DNA of 64,000 bases from Actinomycetota bacterium (GCA_040757835.1 JBFLWJ010000001.1:88836-152835); one strand, 5' to 3'; shown: positions 1 through 8,806, numbered from the stretch's first letter. Translations and numbers: made by a program. Notes: generated from the sequence alone by a model not told the origin.

Positions 1-227
1 GCCTGGGCTACAACCTTCCCATGGGCCCCCTGGAGCTGGCGGACATGACCGGTATCGACGTGCTCATGAACGCGAGCGCGGCCATATACAACGATACAGG
101 CGATACCAAGTTCTATCCCCCGCCGCTCATGCGGCGCATGGTGGCAGCGGGGCTCCTGGGCAGGAAGACGGGCAAGGGCTACTACGACTACTCCAGCGGC
201 AAACAGGAGAGCTACTGGAAACTGTAA
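1..227 (+). CDS. 3-hydroxyacyl-CoA dehydrogenase, C-terminal end (cut by window start)
   Basis: Only the last ~74 residues are visible, read from base 3. They belong to the C-terminal helical domain of NAD-dependent 3-hydroxyacyl-CoA dehydrogenases, which oxidise 3-hydroxyacyl-CoA to 3-oxoacyl-CoA in beta-oxidation or the butyrate pathway. The visible signatures are GPLELADMTGIDV and, near the end, GRKTGKGYYDY, the usual closing motif of this family. The NAD-binding Rossmann domain lies outside the window. The gene sits 33 bases ahead of an enoyl-CoA hydratase gene on the same strand, so it is probably the upstream member of one operon. Confidence 0.88.
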   Translation, partial: LGYNLPMGPLELADMTGIDVLMNASAAIYNDTGDTKFYPPPLMRRMVAAGLLGRKTGKGYYDYSSGKQESYWKL

Positions 228-260
228 GCGGCGGGCCGCGGAGAGCGGGAAAGGAAAGTC

Positions 261-1199
261 ATGGCTGAGGACAGCGATACCGTCCTCTTCGAGAGAAGGG
301 GAGTGGCGGGCTGGATCGTCTTCTCCCGCCCCGAGCGCATGAACGCGCTCTCGCCGCAGATGGTGCGGGCCATGTGGGCCCAACTGGCGAAGGTGGAGGC
401 CGATCCTGAGGTCCGGGTGCTGGTGTTAACGGGGCAGGGTGACGCCTTCTGTGCGGGCATGGACATGGCGGGCCTGGAGCAGGCCAATGCCATGGCGGCC
501 CGCCGACGTTCTCGCGAGATCCAGATGCTCACCGGACGCATCGCCGAGCTCTCGCTGCCGACCATCGCCGCCGTGGGCGGGGTGGCCATGGGAGCGGGGC
601 TGGAGATCTGCCTCGCCTGCGACCTGGCAGTGGCTTCAGAGGGGGCGCGCTTCGCCTTCCCCGAGGCGCGCCTGGGGATGATCCCATGCGGGGGCGGTAC
701 CCAGAGGCTGGCGCGAGTGGTCGGCCTGCGGCGAGCCCGGGACATGATCTTCAGCGGCAGGATCCTTGATGCCGCGCTGGCGGTGGAGTGGGGCCTCGTC
801 AACGAGGCCGTTTCCGACATGGAGCTGGCGGATACGGTACAGGAGATGGCCGAGAAGATCGCCGCGGGGGGCAGGATCGCACTCTACCAGGCCAAGCGCT
901 GCATCAACCACGCGCTGGACATGGACCTGGGCCGCGGCCTGGAATATGAGACGGAGTGCTTCACCACCTGTTTCGCCAGCGGGGAGCCGGCGGCCGCGCT
1001 GAGGCGCTTCACCACGCCGGGCCCGCAGGAAGAGGTGACGGTCGCGGAGGCGGACGGACCGGCGGAGGCGCCGCAACCAGGAGATGAATCCCCGCGGGCG
1101 GAGGCGGAGGAAGAAGGGCCGGAGACGCTCGCTGTGGAAGAGGTGGCGCCGCCGGCGCAGCCCCCGGATGACGACTACGACGAGGACATCTTCGAGTGA
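261..1199 (+). CDS. Enoyl-CoA hydratase/isomerase family protein with acidic C-terminal tail
   Basis: This 312-residue crotonase-fold protein should hydrate or isomerise enoyl-CoA thioesters in the cytoplasm. Oxyanion-hole segments lie at about residues 63-69 (FCAGMDM) and 106-113. Both glutamates used by classical hydratases are present, Glu115 in GLEICLACD and Glu135 in PEARLGM, followed by GGGTQRL. The crotonase part ends near residue 252. About 60 further residues rich in Glu, Asp, Ala and Pro follow and end in DDDYDEDIFE, an extension that ordinary hydratases (about 260 residues) lack. It is cotranscribed with the neighbouring dehydrogenase and hydratase genes. The exact substrate is not evident. 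Confidence 0.9.
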   Translation: MAEDSDTVLFERRGVAGWIVFSRPERMNALSPQMVRAMWAQLAKVEADPEVRVLVLTGQGDAFCAGMDMAGLEQANAMAARRRSREIQMLTGRIAELSLPTIAAVGGVAMGAGLEICLACDLAVASEGARFAFPEARLGMIPCGGGTQRLARVVGLRRARDMIFSGRILDAALAVEWGLVNEAVSDMELADTVQEMAEKIAAGGRIALYQAKRCINHALDMDLGRGLEYETECFTTCFASGEPAAALRRFTTPGPQEEVTVAEADGPAEAPQPGDESPRAEAEEEGPETLAVEEVAPPAQPPDDDYDEDIFE

Positions 1200-1258
1200 G
1201 AGCGGCGGCAAGGTAGGGTTTTCCCCTGGGAGGGGGCGAGGATAGACGAGGAGGACGC

Positions 1259-2041
1259 ATGGAGTTCAAGTATCTGGTGGTTGAGACGGACGGGGAGGGC
1301 ATCGCTACCCTGCGCCTCAACCGCCCCGAGGCGAAGAACGCGCTCAACCTGGAACTCATCGCCGAGCTGGGCGTCGCGGCCGACATGCTGGCCAGGGACG
1401 ATGCGGTGAGGGCGGTCATCGTCACCGGGGGAGAGGGTGACTTCGCCGCCGGCGGGGACATCAAGGAGATGTCCGGGAAGTACGCGCCCGACATGCTCAC
1501 CGCCTACGGCGCCGACCTCTCCGGGTTCGAGAAGATCGAACGCATCCCCAAGCCGGTCATCGCCGCGGTCAGCGGTTACGCCCTGGGCGGCGGCACCGAG
1601 CTGGCCCTGGTCTGCGATATGATCGTGGCCTCCGAGACGGCGGTCTTCGGCATGCCGGAGATCACCCTGGGCATCATCCCCGGCGCGGGTGGGACGCAGC
1701 GGCTCCCCCGGCTCATCGGGCCGAACCGGGCCAAGGAGTTCATCTTCAGCGGGGACTTCTTCAAGGCGGAGGCCTGCCGGGAGATGGGGCTGGTGAACCG
1801 GGTGGTGCCCGTGGCGGACCTCATGGAGGAGGCGAAGAAGCTGGCCCGCCGCTGCATCCGCAACGGCGCGGTGGCGCTGGCCTGCGCCAAGGCCTGCGTG
1901 AACGACGGCCTCAACACCGACCTATACTCCGGGCTGTCCCTGGAGCGCAAGTGCTTCTCCCTGCTCTTCTCCACCGATGACCAGAAGGAGGGCATGGCGG
2001 CCTTCAAGGAGAAGCGCAAGGCGGATTTCAAGGGCAGATGA
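1259..2041 (+). CDS. Enoyl-CoA hydratase (crotonase family)
   Basis: A 260-residue protein of normal crotonase length, predicted to add water to 2-enoyl-CoA. The oxyanion-hole motif AAGGDI is near residues 63-68. Catalytic glutamates Glu114 (GGGTELALVCD) and Glu134 (MPEITLGIIPGAGGTQRL) are both present, and the C-terminus (AFKEKRKADF) is canonical. The ATG at 1259 follows an AGGAGG-type ribosome binding site (GACGAGGAGGACGC). It is the second hydratase-type gene in the operon, so the pathway may process a branched or cyclic acyl-CoA needing two hydratase/isomerase steps; that last point is inference. Confidence 0.92.
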   Translation: MEFKYLVVETDGEGIATLRLNRPEAKNALNLELIAELGVAADMLARDDAVRAVIVTGGEGDFAAGGDIKEMSGKYAPDMLTAYGADLSGFEKIERIPKPVIAAVSGYALGGGTELALVCDMIVASETAVFGMPEITLGIIPGAGGTQRLPRLIGPNRAKEFIFSGDFFKAEACREMGLVNRVVPVADLMEEAKKLARRCIRNGAVALACAKACVNDGLNTDLYSGLSLERKCFSLLFSTDDQKEGMAAFKEKRKADFKGR

Positions 2042-2111
2042 GCGGGCGCCGGCCGCACCGGGGCTCCGCCCACACCGCGTTCCGATATCCAGAGCAGGGA
2101 GGTAACAGAGA

Positions 2112-3254
2112 GTGATCTCGTTTGAGCTGAGCGACGAACAGAAGGCCATCCAGAAGGTGGCCCACGAATTCACCGAGAAAGAGATACGCCCCATCGCCGC
2201 CGACTACGACGAGGAGGAGAAGTACCCCGAGCATTTCATAGAGAAGGCTTTCGCGGCGGGCCTCACCTACCTCTACGTCCCGGAGGAGTATGGCGGCCAG
2301 GGCATGGATTTCCTCACCGCGTGCATCGTGGGAGAGGAGATAGCCTGGGGGTGCTGCGGTTTCGCCACCATCCTCGGCGCGAACAACCTGGGCACCACCC
2401 CGCTGCTGGTGGCGGGCACGGAGGAGCAGAAGAGCAAATACCTCGGGGACCTGACCTCGCGCCCGTCCCTCGCGGCCATGGCCCTCACCGAGCCCGGCGC
2501 CGGCTCGGACGCGGCGGGCGTCAAGACCACCGCGGTGCGCGATGGCGACGACTACGTCTTGAGCGGCACCAAGTGCTTCATCTCTAACGGGGGCATCGCC
2601 GACCTCACGGCGGTGTTCGCCTCCACCGACCCCTCGCAAGGGGTGCGCGGGCTGTCGTGCTTCCTGGTGAGCGGGGACAACCCAGGCATCAGCGGGGGCA
2701 AGAAAGAGCGCAAGATGGGGGTGCGCGCCTCGGTGACCTCGGAGGTCATCCTCTCCGACTGCCGGGTGCCCGCAGCCGACCTCCTGGGCGAGGAGGGCAA
2801 GGGGTTCAAGATCGCCATGATCACCCTGGACAAGGCGAGGGTGAGCGTGGCCTGCAACTCGGTGGGCATAGCGCGGGCCGCCATGGAGGCGGCGGTGGTA
2901 TACGCCAGGGAGAGGGTGCAATTCGGCAAGCCCATCGCGGAGAACCAGGCCGTACAGTTCATGCTGGCGGACATGTCCATGGACATCGAGGCGGGCCGGC
3001 TGATGTATATGAAGGCGGCATGGATGGAGACGGAGAAGATGCCCTTCTCCAACCAGGCGGCCTTCGCCAAGACCTTCTGCTCGGACATGGCCATGCGCGT
3101 CACCACCGACGTGGTGCAGGTCTTCGGAGGTTACGGTTACATGCGCGACTACCCGGTGGAGAAGTATATGCGTGACGCCAAGATCAACCAGATCTGGGAC
3201 GGCACCAACCAGATCCAGCGGGTGGTCATGGCCCGGGCATTGCTGGGCCGCTGA
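2112..3254 (+). CDS. Acyl-CoA dehydrogenase with Asp at the usual catalytic Glu position
   Basis: This 380-residue FAD flavoprotein of the acyl-CoA dehydrogenase family should introduce an alpha,beta double bond into an acyl-CoA and pass electrons to ETF. The N-terminal helical domain, the FAD/substrate motif AMTEPGAGSDAAG-like segment (visible as ALTEPGAGSDAAG) and the ERVQFGKPIAENQ helix are typical. In short- and medium-chain enzymes the catalytic base is the Glu of YEGT; here the segment reads IWDGTNQIQR, giving Asp363. The alternative base position used by isovaleryl-CoA dehydrogenases is also not Glu (LDKARVS). The start is GTG at 2112 after AGGGAGGTAAC. It may act on an unusual acyl-CoA. 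Confidence 0.92.
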   Translation: MISFELSDEQKAIQKVAHEFTEKEIRPIAADYDEEEKYPEHFIEKAFAAGLTYLYVPEEYGGQGMDFLTACIVGEEIAWGCCGFATILGANNLGTTPLLVAGTEEQKSKYLGDLTSRPSLAAMALTEPGAGSDAAGVKTTAVRDGDDYVLSGTKCFISNGGIADLTAVFASTDPSQGVRGLSCFLVSGDNPGISGGKKERKMGVRASVTSEVILSDCRVPAADLLGEEGKGFKIAMITLDKARVSVACNSVGIARAAMEAAVVYARERVQFGKPIAENQAVQFMLADMSMDIEAGRLMYMKAAWMETEKMPFSNQAAFAKTFCSDMAMRVTTDVVQVFGGYGYMRDYPVEKYMRDAKINQIWDGTNQIQRVVMARALLGR

Positions 3255-3354
3255 CGGAAACGGCGCCACCGCGCCCGGGGGCGGCGGCTTATATGGAGTC
3301 AAGCAGAGGGAGGGTTCTCTTCAGAGGATCGGATGAGTCAAGAGGAGGTTGGAA

Positions 3355-4509
3355 ATGGACTTTGAGCTCTCTCAGGAACAGCAGGCGTTCTTCAAGGAGG
3401 TAAAGGACTTCGCGGAGAAGGAGATCGCGCCCTTCACCGAGGAGTACGACCGCAACAGCGAGTTCTTCTGGGACGGCTGGAAAAAGATGGGGAACATGGG
3501 CCTTTTGGGCCTGCCCTATCCCGAGGAGTACGGCGGCTCCGACGCCGGGGCCCTGGACACCGCCATCGCCATGGACGCTTTCTGCGCCGGGGGCGGGGAC
3601 GCGGGGGTGTCGCTATCCTGGGGCGCCCATACCATCATCGGAGGCGTCCCCATCTGGGAGATGGGGACGGAAGAGCAGAAGAAGAAGTACCTCACGAAGA
3701 TGAGCACCGGTGAGTGGATCAGCTGCTTCGGCCTCACCGAGCCAGACGCGGGCTCCGACGCCGCCTCGGTGAAGACCACCGCGGCGCGCGACGGCGACGA
3801 TTACGTCATCAACGGCTCCAAGATGTTCATCACCAACGGCCCCATCTGCGACCTGTGCATTGTGGTAGCGGTCACCGACAAGGAGAAGGGCGCCGCCGGC
3901 ATCAGCACCTTCATCGTGGACCGCGAGACACCCGGCTTCGAGGTCAGCCGCGAGCTGGACAAGATGGGGAACCGCACCTCGCCCACGGCCGAACTGGCCT
4001 TCAACGACTGCCGCGTTCCCGCCTCGGCCCTGCTCGGGGCCGAGGGGGAGGGCTTCTACGGGGTGGGCAAGGCCACCCTGGAGTGGGAGCGGGCCATCAT
4101 GGTGGCGCCGGCGGTGGGCGGCATGGAATGTAACATCAACCGCTGCATCGAATACGCCAAGGAGAGGCAGCAGTTCGGCCGCCCCATCGGCAAGTTCCAG
4201 GCGGTGGCCTTCAAGATCGCGGAGATGAAGTGCCTGCTCGATGCCTCGCGCCTGCTCGTCTACCGCGTGGCCTGGATGAAGGACCAGGGCATCCCGGCGA
4301 TGCTGGAGGCCTGCGTGTGCAAGCTCAGCGTCACCGAGAACGCGGTCAAAGTCGCCAACGAGGCGGTGCAGATCTTCGGAGGCTACGGCTACATCCGCGA
4401 GTACCCGGTGGAGCGCACCCTGCGCGACGCCAAGCTGGGCACCATCGGGGCCGGCACCTCCGAGATCCAGAAGATGATCATCAGCCGCCTGCTCATGGGC
4501 AAGTTCTAG
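3355..4509 (+). CDS. Acyl-CoA dehydrogenase, isovaleryl-CoA-dehydrogenase-like catalytic layout
   Basis: A 384-residue acyl-CoA dehydrogenase family flavoprotein. The motif GLTEPDAGSDAAS and the FGRPIGKFQ helix mark the FAD/substrate site. The canonical Glu near the C-terminus is replaced by Ala366 in IGAGTSEIQK, exactly as in isovaleryl-CoA dehydrogenases, which instead use a Glu on an internal helix; here Glu245 in TLEWERAIM fills that position. The enzyme is therefore expected to be active, perhaps on branched acyl-CoA. The ATG at 3355 is preferred because GAGGAGG lies six bases upstream; an in-frame TTG at 3349 overlaps that site. It shares the operon with the preceding beta-oxidation genes. 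Confidence 0.93.
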   Translation: MDFELSQEQQAFFKEVKDFAEKEIAPFTEEYDRNSEFFWDGWKKMGNMGLLGLPYPEEYGGSDAGALDTAIAMDAFCAGGGDAGVSLSWGAHTIIGGVPIWEMGTEEQKKKYLTKMSTGEWISCFGLTEPDAGSDAASVKTTAARDGDDYVINGSKMFITNGPICDLCIVVAVTDKEKGAAGISTFIVDRETPGFEVSRELDKMGNRTSPTAELAFNDCRVPASALLGAEGEGFYGVGKATLEWERAIMVAPAVGGMECNINRCIEYAKERQQFGRPIGKFQAVAFKIAEMKCLLDASRLLVYRVAWMKDQGIPAMLEACVCKLSVTENAVKVANEAVQIFGGYGYIREYPVERTLRDAKLGTIGAGTSEIQKMIISRLLMGKF

Positions 4510-4517
4510 AGAGGAAC

Positions 4518-4796
4518 ATGCGGATACAGGTACGCTTCACCGGCATCGTCAGGCACCATGTCGGTGTGAAGGAGAGGGAATACGATATGCCGGAGGGTTC
4601 GCGCGTGGGCGACCTCCTCCGGCTCATCGGCAGGGAGTTCGCGTCGCGACTGCCCGGGAACATGTGGGACGCGGACGAGGAACGCTTCAACCCCCTGATC
4701 AAGGCCGGGCGGAAGGGCACCCCCTTCGCGGAGGACGGCGAGGAACTGCGGGAGGGGGACGAGATCTTCATCCTCTCCCGCATGGCGGGAGGGTAG
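4518..4796 (+). CDS. MoaD/ThiS-like ubiquitin-fold small protein
   Basis: A 92-residue protein starting 8 bases after the acyl-CoA dehydrogenase stop, with GAGAGGAAC upstream of its ATG. It opens with a beta strand (MRIQVRFTGIVRHHVG) and ends in GDEIFILSRMAGG. The terminal Gly-Gly is the hallmark of MoaD and ThiS sulfur carriers, whose C-terminus is adenylated and thiocarboxylated by an E1-like enzyme. No E1 partner, MoaE or molybdenum/tungsten enzyme is seen in the window. It could serve molybdopterin or tungstopterin synthesis, or carry sulfur to another product. The fold is inferred from the pattern; the role is open. Confidence 0.72.
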   Translation: MRIQVRFTGIVRHHVGVKEREYDMPEGSRVGDLLRLIGREFASRLPGNMWDADEERFNPLIKAGRKGTPFAEDGEELREGDEIFILSRMAGG

Positions 4797-4921
4797 AGCG
4801 CGCAGGGGCGCACGACGGCGCGGCGCGGTCAGGCGGAAAGCAAGGCGGTATGCGGCTGGCGCCGGTACCACGACACGGATACACGCATTCCTGGGAGGGG
4901 TTCGATCGGTTGGGAGGCGGG

Positions 4922-6295
4922 ATGAGCGATTACGACGCGATAGTGGTTGGAGCGGGCATCGCCGGGCTTGGCGTGGCCTCGCAGCTGCAGCAGTCCGGCA
5001 AGAAGACGCTGCTCCTGGAGATGTACCCCAGGGCGGGAGGGCGCATGCAGTCCTACGATTTGCCCGGCGGGTACAGGACGGATATCGGCTTGCACATGGT
5101 CGAGATGGGCAAGAAGGGATTCTGCCACGAGCTGGGTGCACGCGTGGGCAAGGAGTTCGAGTGGGCCGGTTTCTCGGTCACCCTCGACCTCTACGAGAAC
5201 GGGGCCTGGCACGACATGCAGACCTATATCCAGCTGACCGACGAGGAGAAGCAGAGCTTCATCGAGCTGATGATAGGCATCGCCGCCCTGGACGAGGCCT
5301 ACTTCAAGGAGTGGGACAGCCGCTCAATGAGCGAATGGCTGGACCTGAAGGGGATGCAGGGCAACCTGCGCGAGGTATGGGAGAACATGACCATGATCAT
5401 GACCACCATACCGGACGTGCGCGAGCAGTCGGCGGGGGAATGCCTCTACATCGCCAGGGAGGCGCTGGCCAAGGGCAGGGCGGTGCTCATCGCCGCCTAC
5501 CCCAGGGGAGGCATGGCGGGCATCATCGACCCCCTGGTGGAGGCCTTCCAGGAGCTGGGAGGGAGGCTGGAACTGGGGGCCCGGGTGGAGCAGGTGGTCT
5601 TCGAGGGCAACAAGGCGGTTGGGGTCAAGGTTGCCCGCAAGGGCGGCAACCCCATCGCGAAGGAGTGGCGCTTCATCTCAACCGACTTCATATCGGCGCC
5701 GCTTGTTGTCCTGGCACTGCCCATCTGGCACCTGGACAAGGTACTGGACTTCGACCGCCGCTACTCGCCCCTTCCGGGGTGGTGGCTCAAGCGCATCGAG
5801 GACATCCGCGGGGAGCGGACCGGCCTGCTGGGCTACATCATCGCCACCCGGCGTCCCCTCTACGAGCGCCAGGTCTTCATGTCCGTCCTCAAGTCGCCGC
5901 GCACCGGGCTGCCCCTGCAGGCCTTCACCCCCACCGCCTTCGACCCCGGCGTGGCGCCGCCCGACCGTTACCTTCTGGTCACCGACAACGTGGCGGAACC
6001 GTGGGAACTGGAGGACAAGTTCAACCTGGCGCGCCTCATGGAGCAGCACTGGGAGGACGTGAAGGAACTGTACTCCTTCTCGGAGGAGGACGTGGAGTTC
6101 GCCCTGCCTTATTTCACCACCGGCTGCGACGGCCTGGCCCGCAAGCCGGGACTCACGGGCGACTTCAAACCGGACGTGCAGGCGCCGGCGGTGGAAGGCC
6201 TCTTCTTCGCGGGCGACACCTACCTGGGCCGGGGGCTGGCCATCGAGGGCGCGTCCCGCTCGGCCATCCTCTGCGTTGAGCGCATACTGGGTTGA
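4922..6295 (+). CDS. FAD-dependent oxidoreductase, phytoene desaturase/amine oxidase superfamily
   Basis: A 457-residue flavoprotein. The N-terminal Rossmann motif VVGAGIAGLGVASQL (residues about 8-22) is followed by LLLEMYPRAGGRMQSYDLPGG, the GGR region typical of NAD(P)/FAD amine oxidase and phytoene desaturase relatives. The C-terminus has the second FAD motif, GLFFAGDTYLGRGLAIEGA. The longer open frame upstream to 4664 overlaps the MoaD-like gene and lacks similarity to the family, so the ATG at 4922 (MSDYDAIVV) is chosen. It lies in the same run as the acyl-CoA dehydrogenases and is only 30 bases from the next gene. The substrate cannot be told from sequence. Confidence 0.87.
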   Translation: MSDYDAIVVGAGIAGLGVASQLQQSGKKTLLLEMYPRAGGRMQSYDLPGGYRTDIGLHMVEMGKKGFCHELGARVGKEFEWAGFSVTLDLYENGAWHDMQTYIQLTDEEKQSFIELMIGIAALDEAYFKEWDSRSMSEWLDLKGMQGNLREVWENMTMIMTTIPDVREQSAGECLYIAREALAKGRAVLIAAYPRGGMAGIIDPLVEAFQELGGRLELGARVEQVVFEGNKAVGVKVARKGGNPIAKEWRFISTDFISAPLVVLALPIWHLDKVLDFDRRYSPLPGWWLKRIEDIRGERTGLLGYIIATRRPLYERQVFMSVLKSPRTGLPLQAFTPTAFDPGVAPPDRYLLVTDNVAEPWELEDKFNLARLMEQHWEDVKELYSFSEEDVEFALPYFTTGCDGLARKPGLTGDFKPDVQAPAVEGLFFAGDTYLGRGLAIEGASRSAILCVERILG

Positions 6296-6325
6296 CGGGA
6301 GAAGGAAGGGGCGGGTGACCGATAC

Positions 6326-7810
6326 ATGGCTGAGAGGTTGCCCAAGGCGGCGATAATCTCCGACGCCTGGGGCTTCGGCCTCATGGAGACCAAGCCCTGG
6401 CCCCTCTTCCAGGCGCGCTACTGGGCCATCCGCAACAAGGCGCTGCTGGTGCCGGAGTACGGCGCCATGTACGTGGCCTCCTTCCTCAAGGGCCGGGGGG
6501 TGGACCTCGAGGTCATCAACCTCATGGCCGACGTCTTTGAGGACGAGTCAATGTTCCGGGAGGTTGAGGAAGGGCTGCCCGGCGGGGCCCTCTCCACCGC
6601 GCCCATCGGCGGGGAGGACGCCCTGCGCCTGATGCGCGAGAACCTGGAGAAGTCCCTGGCGCGCGCGCAACCCGAGGTGGTGCTCTTTCCCATCTCCATC
6701 TACTACGTCGCCCTGCACGCGCGGGAGCTGCTGAAGCGCATCAAGGAGCTGGCGCCCGGGGTGAGGCTGGTGGCTGGCGGCGTCTATTCCACCATGCACC
6801 CGCGTGAGATCATGGAGGACGGAGCGGCCGATTTCGTGGTGCGCGGCGAGGGGGAGTGGACGGCCCTGGAGCTGCTGCGGGCCCTGGGGCGGGGGGAAGA
6901 GGACTTCTCGTCCATATCCGGCCTCACCTGGCGGGATGGCGGCGGCGGGACCGTCCACAATCCCGACCGCGAGCGCGAGCGCGACCTGGACGTCTTCCCC
7001 CATATCTACACCGTGGCGGAGGAGTTCAGGATCAAGGAGCGCCACCGCCTGCTCAAGGCACTCAATCCCCTGGACGACTACATCCCGGGCAGCGGCTTCC
7101 TCACCTCGCGCGGCTGCCCCGAGGAGTGCACGTTCTGCCTCGACCCCGCGGTCTGGAAGCGGAAGGTGCGCTACCATTCCCCGGCCTACGTGCGCGAGGT
7201 GCTGGACTACTGCTGGGAGAATTTCACCGCGGGCGAGCGGTCGTTCTACTTCGGCGACGCCACCTTCGCCCTCAACCGGCCCCGCCTGCGCTCGCTGCTG
7301 TCCACGGTGAAGGAGGTTCCATACACATACCATATCCAGACCCGGGCCGACTCCCTCACCCCGGAGGTGCTGGAGGGCCTGCGGGACAGCGGCTTCGGCA
7401 GCGTGGCCCTGGGCGCGGAGTCCCTGGACGACCGCATCCTCAAGGAAGTAGTGAAGAAGCGGACCACGCGGGAGGAGATACTAGGGGCGGTACGGGCGGC
7501 GCGCGCATGTGGGCTCAACCCCATCCTCACCTTCATCGCCGGCCTTCCCGGCGAGAGCCGCGCCTCCCTGGAGCGCACCGTGGAGACCCTGCGCGAAGAA
7601 GGCATCCGGGAGGCCACCTTCTTCCCCCTGGTGGTCTTCCGGGGAACCGAGCTGTACCAGACCTTCCTGCGTACCTTCTCCGCGGAGGAGCGGGAGAGCA
7701 TGCGCCTCAACCGTTGGTCGGAGGAGTTCTGCTTCGCCAGCGAGGAGTTCGGCTCCATGCGCGAGCTCATCGAGTACACCGAGCAGCTCAACGACGCCAT
7801 CCGCAGCTGA
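6326..7810 (+). CDS. B12-binding domain radical SAM protein
   Basis: A 494-residue protein with a cobalamin-binding-like N-terminal domain (about residues 1-190, including LVAGGVYSTMHPREIM and FVVRGEGEW) and a radical SAM domain. The cluster ligands are Cys264, Cys268 and Cys271 in RGCPEECTFC. An elongator-type helix-strand pattern follows (GSVALGAESLDDRILK, TFIAGLPGES). Proteins of this architecture methylate, rearrange or cyclise carbon skeletons in lipid, cofactor and natural-product pathways. Placement after the FAD oxidoreductase suggests both act on the same, unidentified substrate. The DxHxxG cobalamin motif is not obvious, so cobalamin may not be bound. Confidence 0.85.
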   Translation: MAERLPKAAIISDAWGFGLMETKPWPLFQARYWAIRNKALLVPEYGAMYVASFLKGRGVDLEVINLMADVFEDESMFREVEEGLPGGALSTAPIGGEDALRLMRENLEKSLARAQPEVVLFPISIYYVALHARELLKRIKELAPGVRLVAGGVYSTMHPREIMEDGAADFVVRGEGEWTALELLRALGRGEEDFSSISGLTWRDGGGGTVHNPDRERERDLDVFPHIYTVAEEFRIKERHRLLKALNPLDDYIPGSGFLTSRGCPEECTFCLDPAVWKRKVRYHSPAYVREVLDYCWENFTAGERSFYFGDATFALNRPRLRSLLSTVKEVPYTYHIQTRADSLTPEVLEGLRDSGFGSVALGAESLDDRILKEVVKKRTTREEILGAVRAARACGLNPILTFIAGLPGESRASLERTVETLREEGIREATFFPLVVFRGTELYQTFLRTFSAEERESMRLNRWSEEFCFASEEFGSMRELIEYTEQLNDAIRS

Positions 7811-7822
7811 TCATGCATCTCA

Positions 7823-8578
7823 TCATGCTCTGCTCGAGTGGGCCGTCAGTCCACGCATGACGGTGACCGCAACGACAGGACGCCGCTGTCCCGGCAGGAC
7901 GGACGGGATCAGATGGGGAACTATAGCGAAGTACTCGTTTATCATGGATATGTCTTTGACCTCTCTCCCTTGTCTATACGGGTACGTTACCAGCATCTCG
8001 AGGCGGACCGGGTAGAAGGTATCCTTGTTTATCCAAAGATCCTTGCTAGAGATCTCGCCGTCCGTTTGAAAGAAGCCGGAATGCATGGGGACGAGATGAA
8101 GGCGGTATACGTCTGTGCCTTGCAGCTGTTCTGCGGCAAGGCAATCGATCTCGGCACTCATCAAGAAGCTATCCACGATCTGCGAAAGCCTGCGTGATGG
8201 ATGCATGACCCCCCTCGCATCACGGGCCCCTGCCCTCCACGTGCCATCCGCAAGCAGGTCCCTGGTGTACATGAGGTTATCGCAGGACACTTTCTCGGTT
8301 GATAGCATGAAGGTATCCATCTGCGCATTCTTAATATATATGCGTTCGGTGGTGTTCAAGTCATCACATTCTATGATCCGTATAGACCGGATATCCTCCG
8401 AGGCTGAGGTCTCATGGTAGTAGACTATTTCACGGTATGAGCCTATGTCCTCCACCGCCTCCCTGGTCCTCTCCAGTATCTGTTTGGCGTCGAGCTCCTG
8501 CGGCTGACACGAAGCAAGAAGCGGCGTGGCAATAAATATGACAATTAACGCTAATGACAATAGAGGCCTCAACCCCAT
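7823..8578 (-). CDS. Putative outer-surface lipoprotein, LolA-like
   Basis: A 251-residue protein with an N-terminal hydrophobic segment ending in the lipobox LLASC, so Cys24 should be lipidated after signal peptidase II cleavage. The mature part (KQILERTREAVEDIGSYREI and later KDLWINKDTFYPVRLEM) resembles the LolA/LppX-type fold of lipoproteins that carry hydrophobic molecules, but this is a weak match by eye. It is transcribed opposite to its neighbours. Base composition in the gene and its upstream region is visibly lower in GC than around it, which could reflect a different history. A TATAAT-like sequence lies upstream (8613-8618, minus strand). Confidence 0.75.
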   Translation of the reverse strand: MGLRPLLSLALIVIFIATPLLASCQPQELDAKQILERTREAVEDIGSYREIVYYHETSASEDIRSIRIIECDDLNTTERIYIKNAQMDTFMLSTEKVSCDNLMYTRDLLADGTWRAGARDARGVMHPSRRLSQIVDSFLMSAEIDCLAAEQLQGTDVYRLHLVPMHSGFFQTDGEISSKDLWINKDTFYPVRLEMLVTYPYRQGREVKDISMINEYFAIVPHLIPSVLPGQRRPVVAVTVMRGLTAHSSRA

Positions 8579-8806
8579 ATTTCACCCCATCGAGTACCAT
8601 CTTTCTGACTGGATTATAGCCTTTTCAAAAGGGTGACACCATCTATCATCCGGCGTTTTTATTACGCTATAGATGATCAATAGATCACGGCATGCGCTTT
8701 GCTTAATTGCGGTCATCCAATCCCTGGGGATATGATGGGAATGACCTGTTGAAACAGCGAATTGTGTAAAAGCGGCGAAGAGAATATACGCGAAAGGTGG
8801 GCTGAC

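Noticed and set aside
4664..4921. N-terminal extension of the FAD oxidoreductase
   Set aside because: It overlaps the MoaD-like gene in another frame and precedes a proper family start with a Rossmann motif at 4922.
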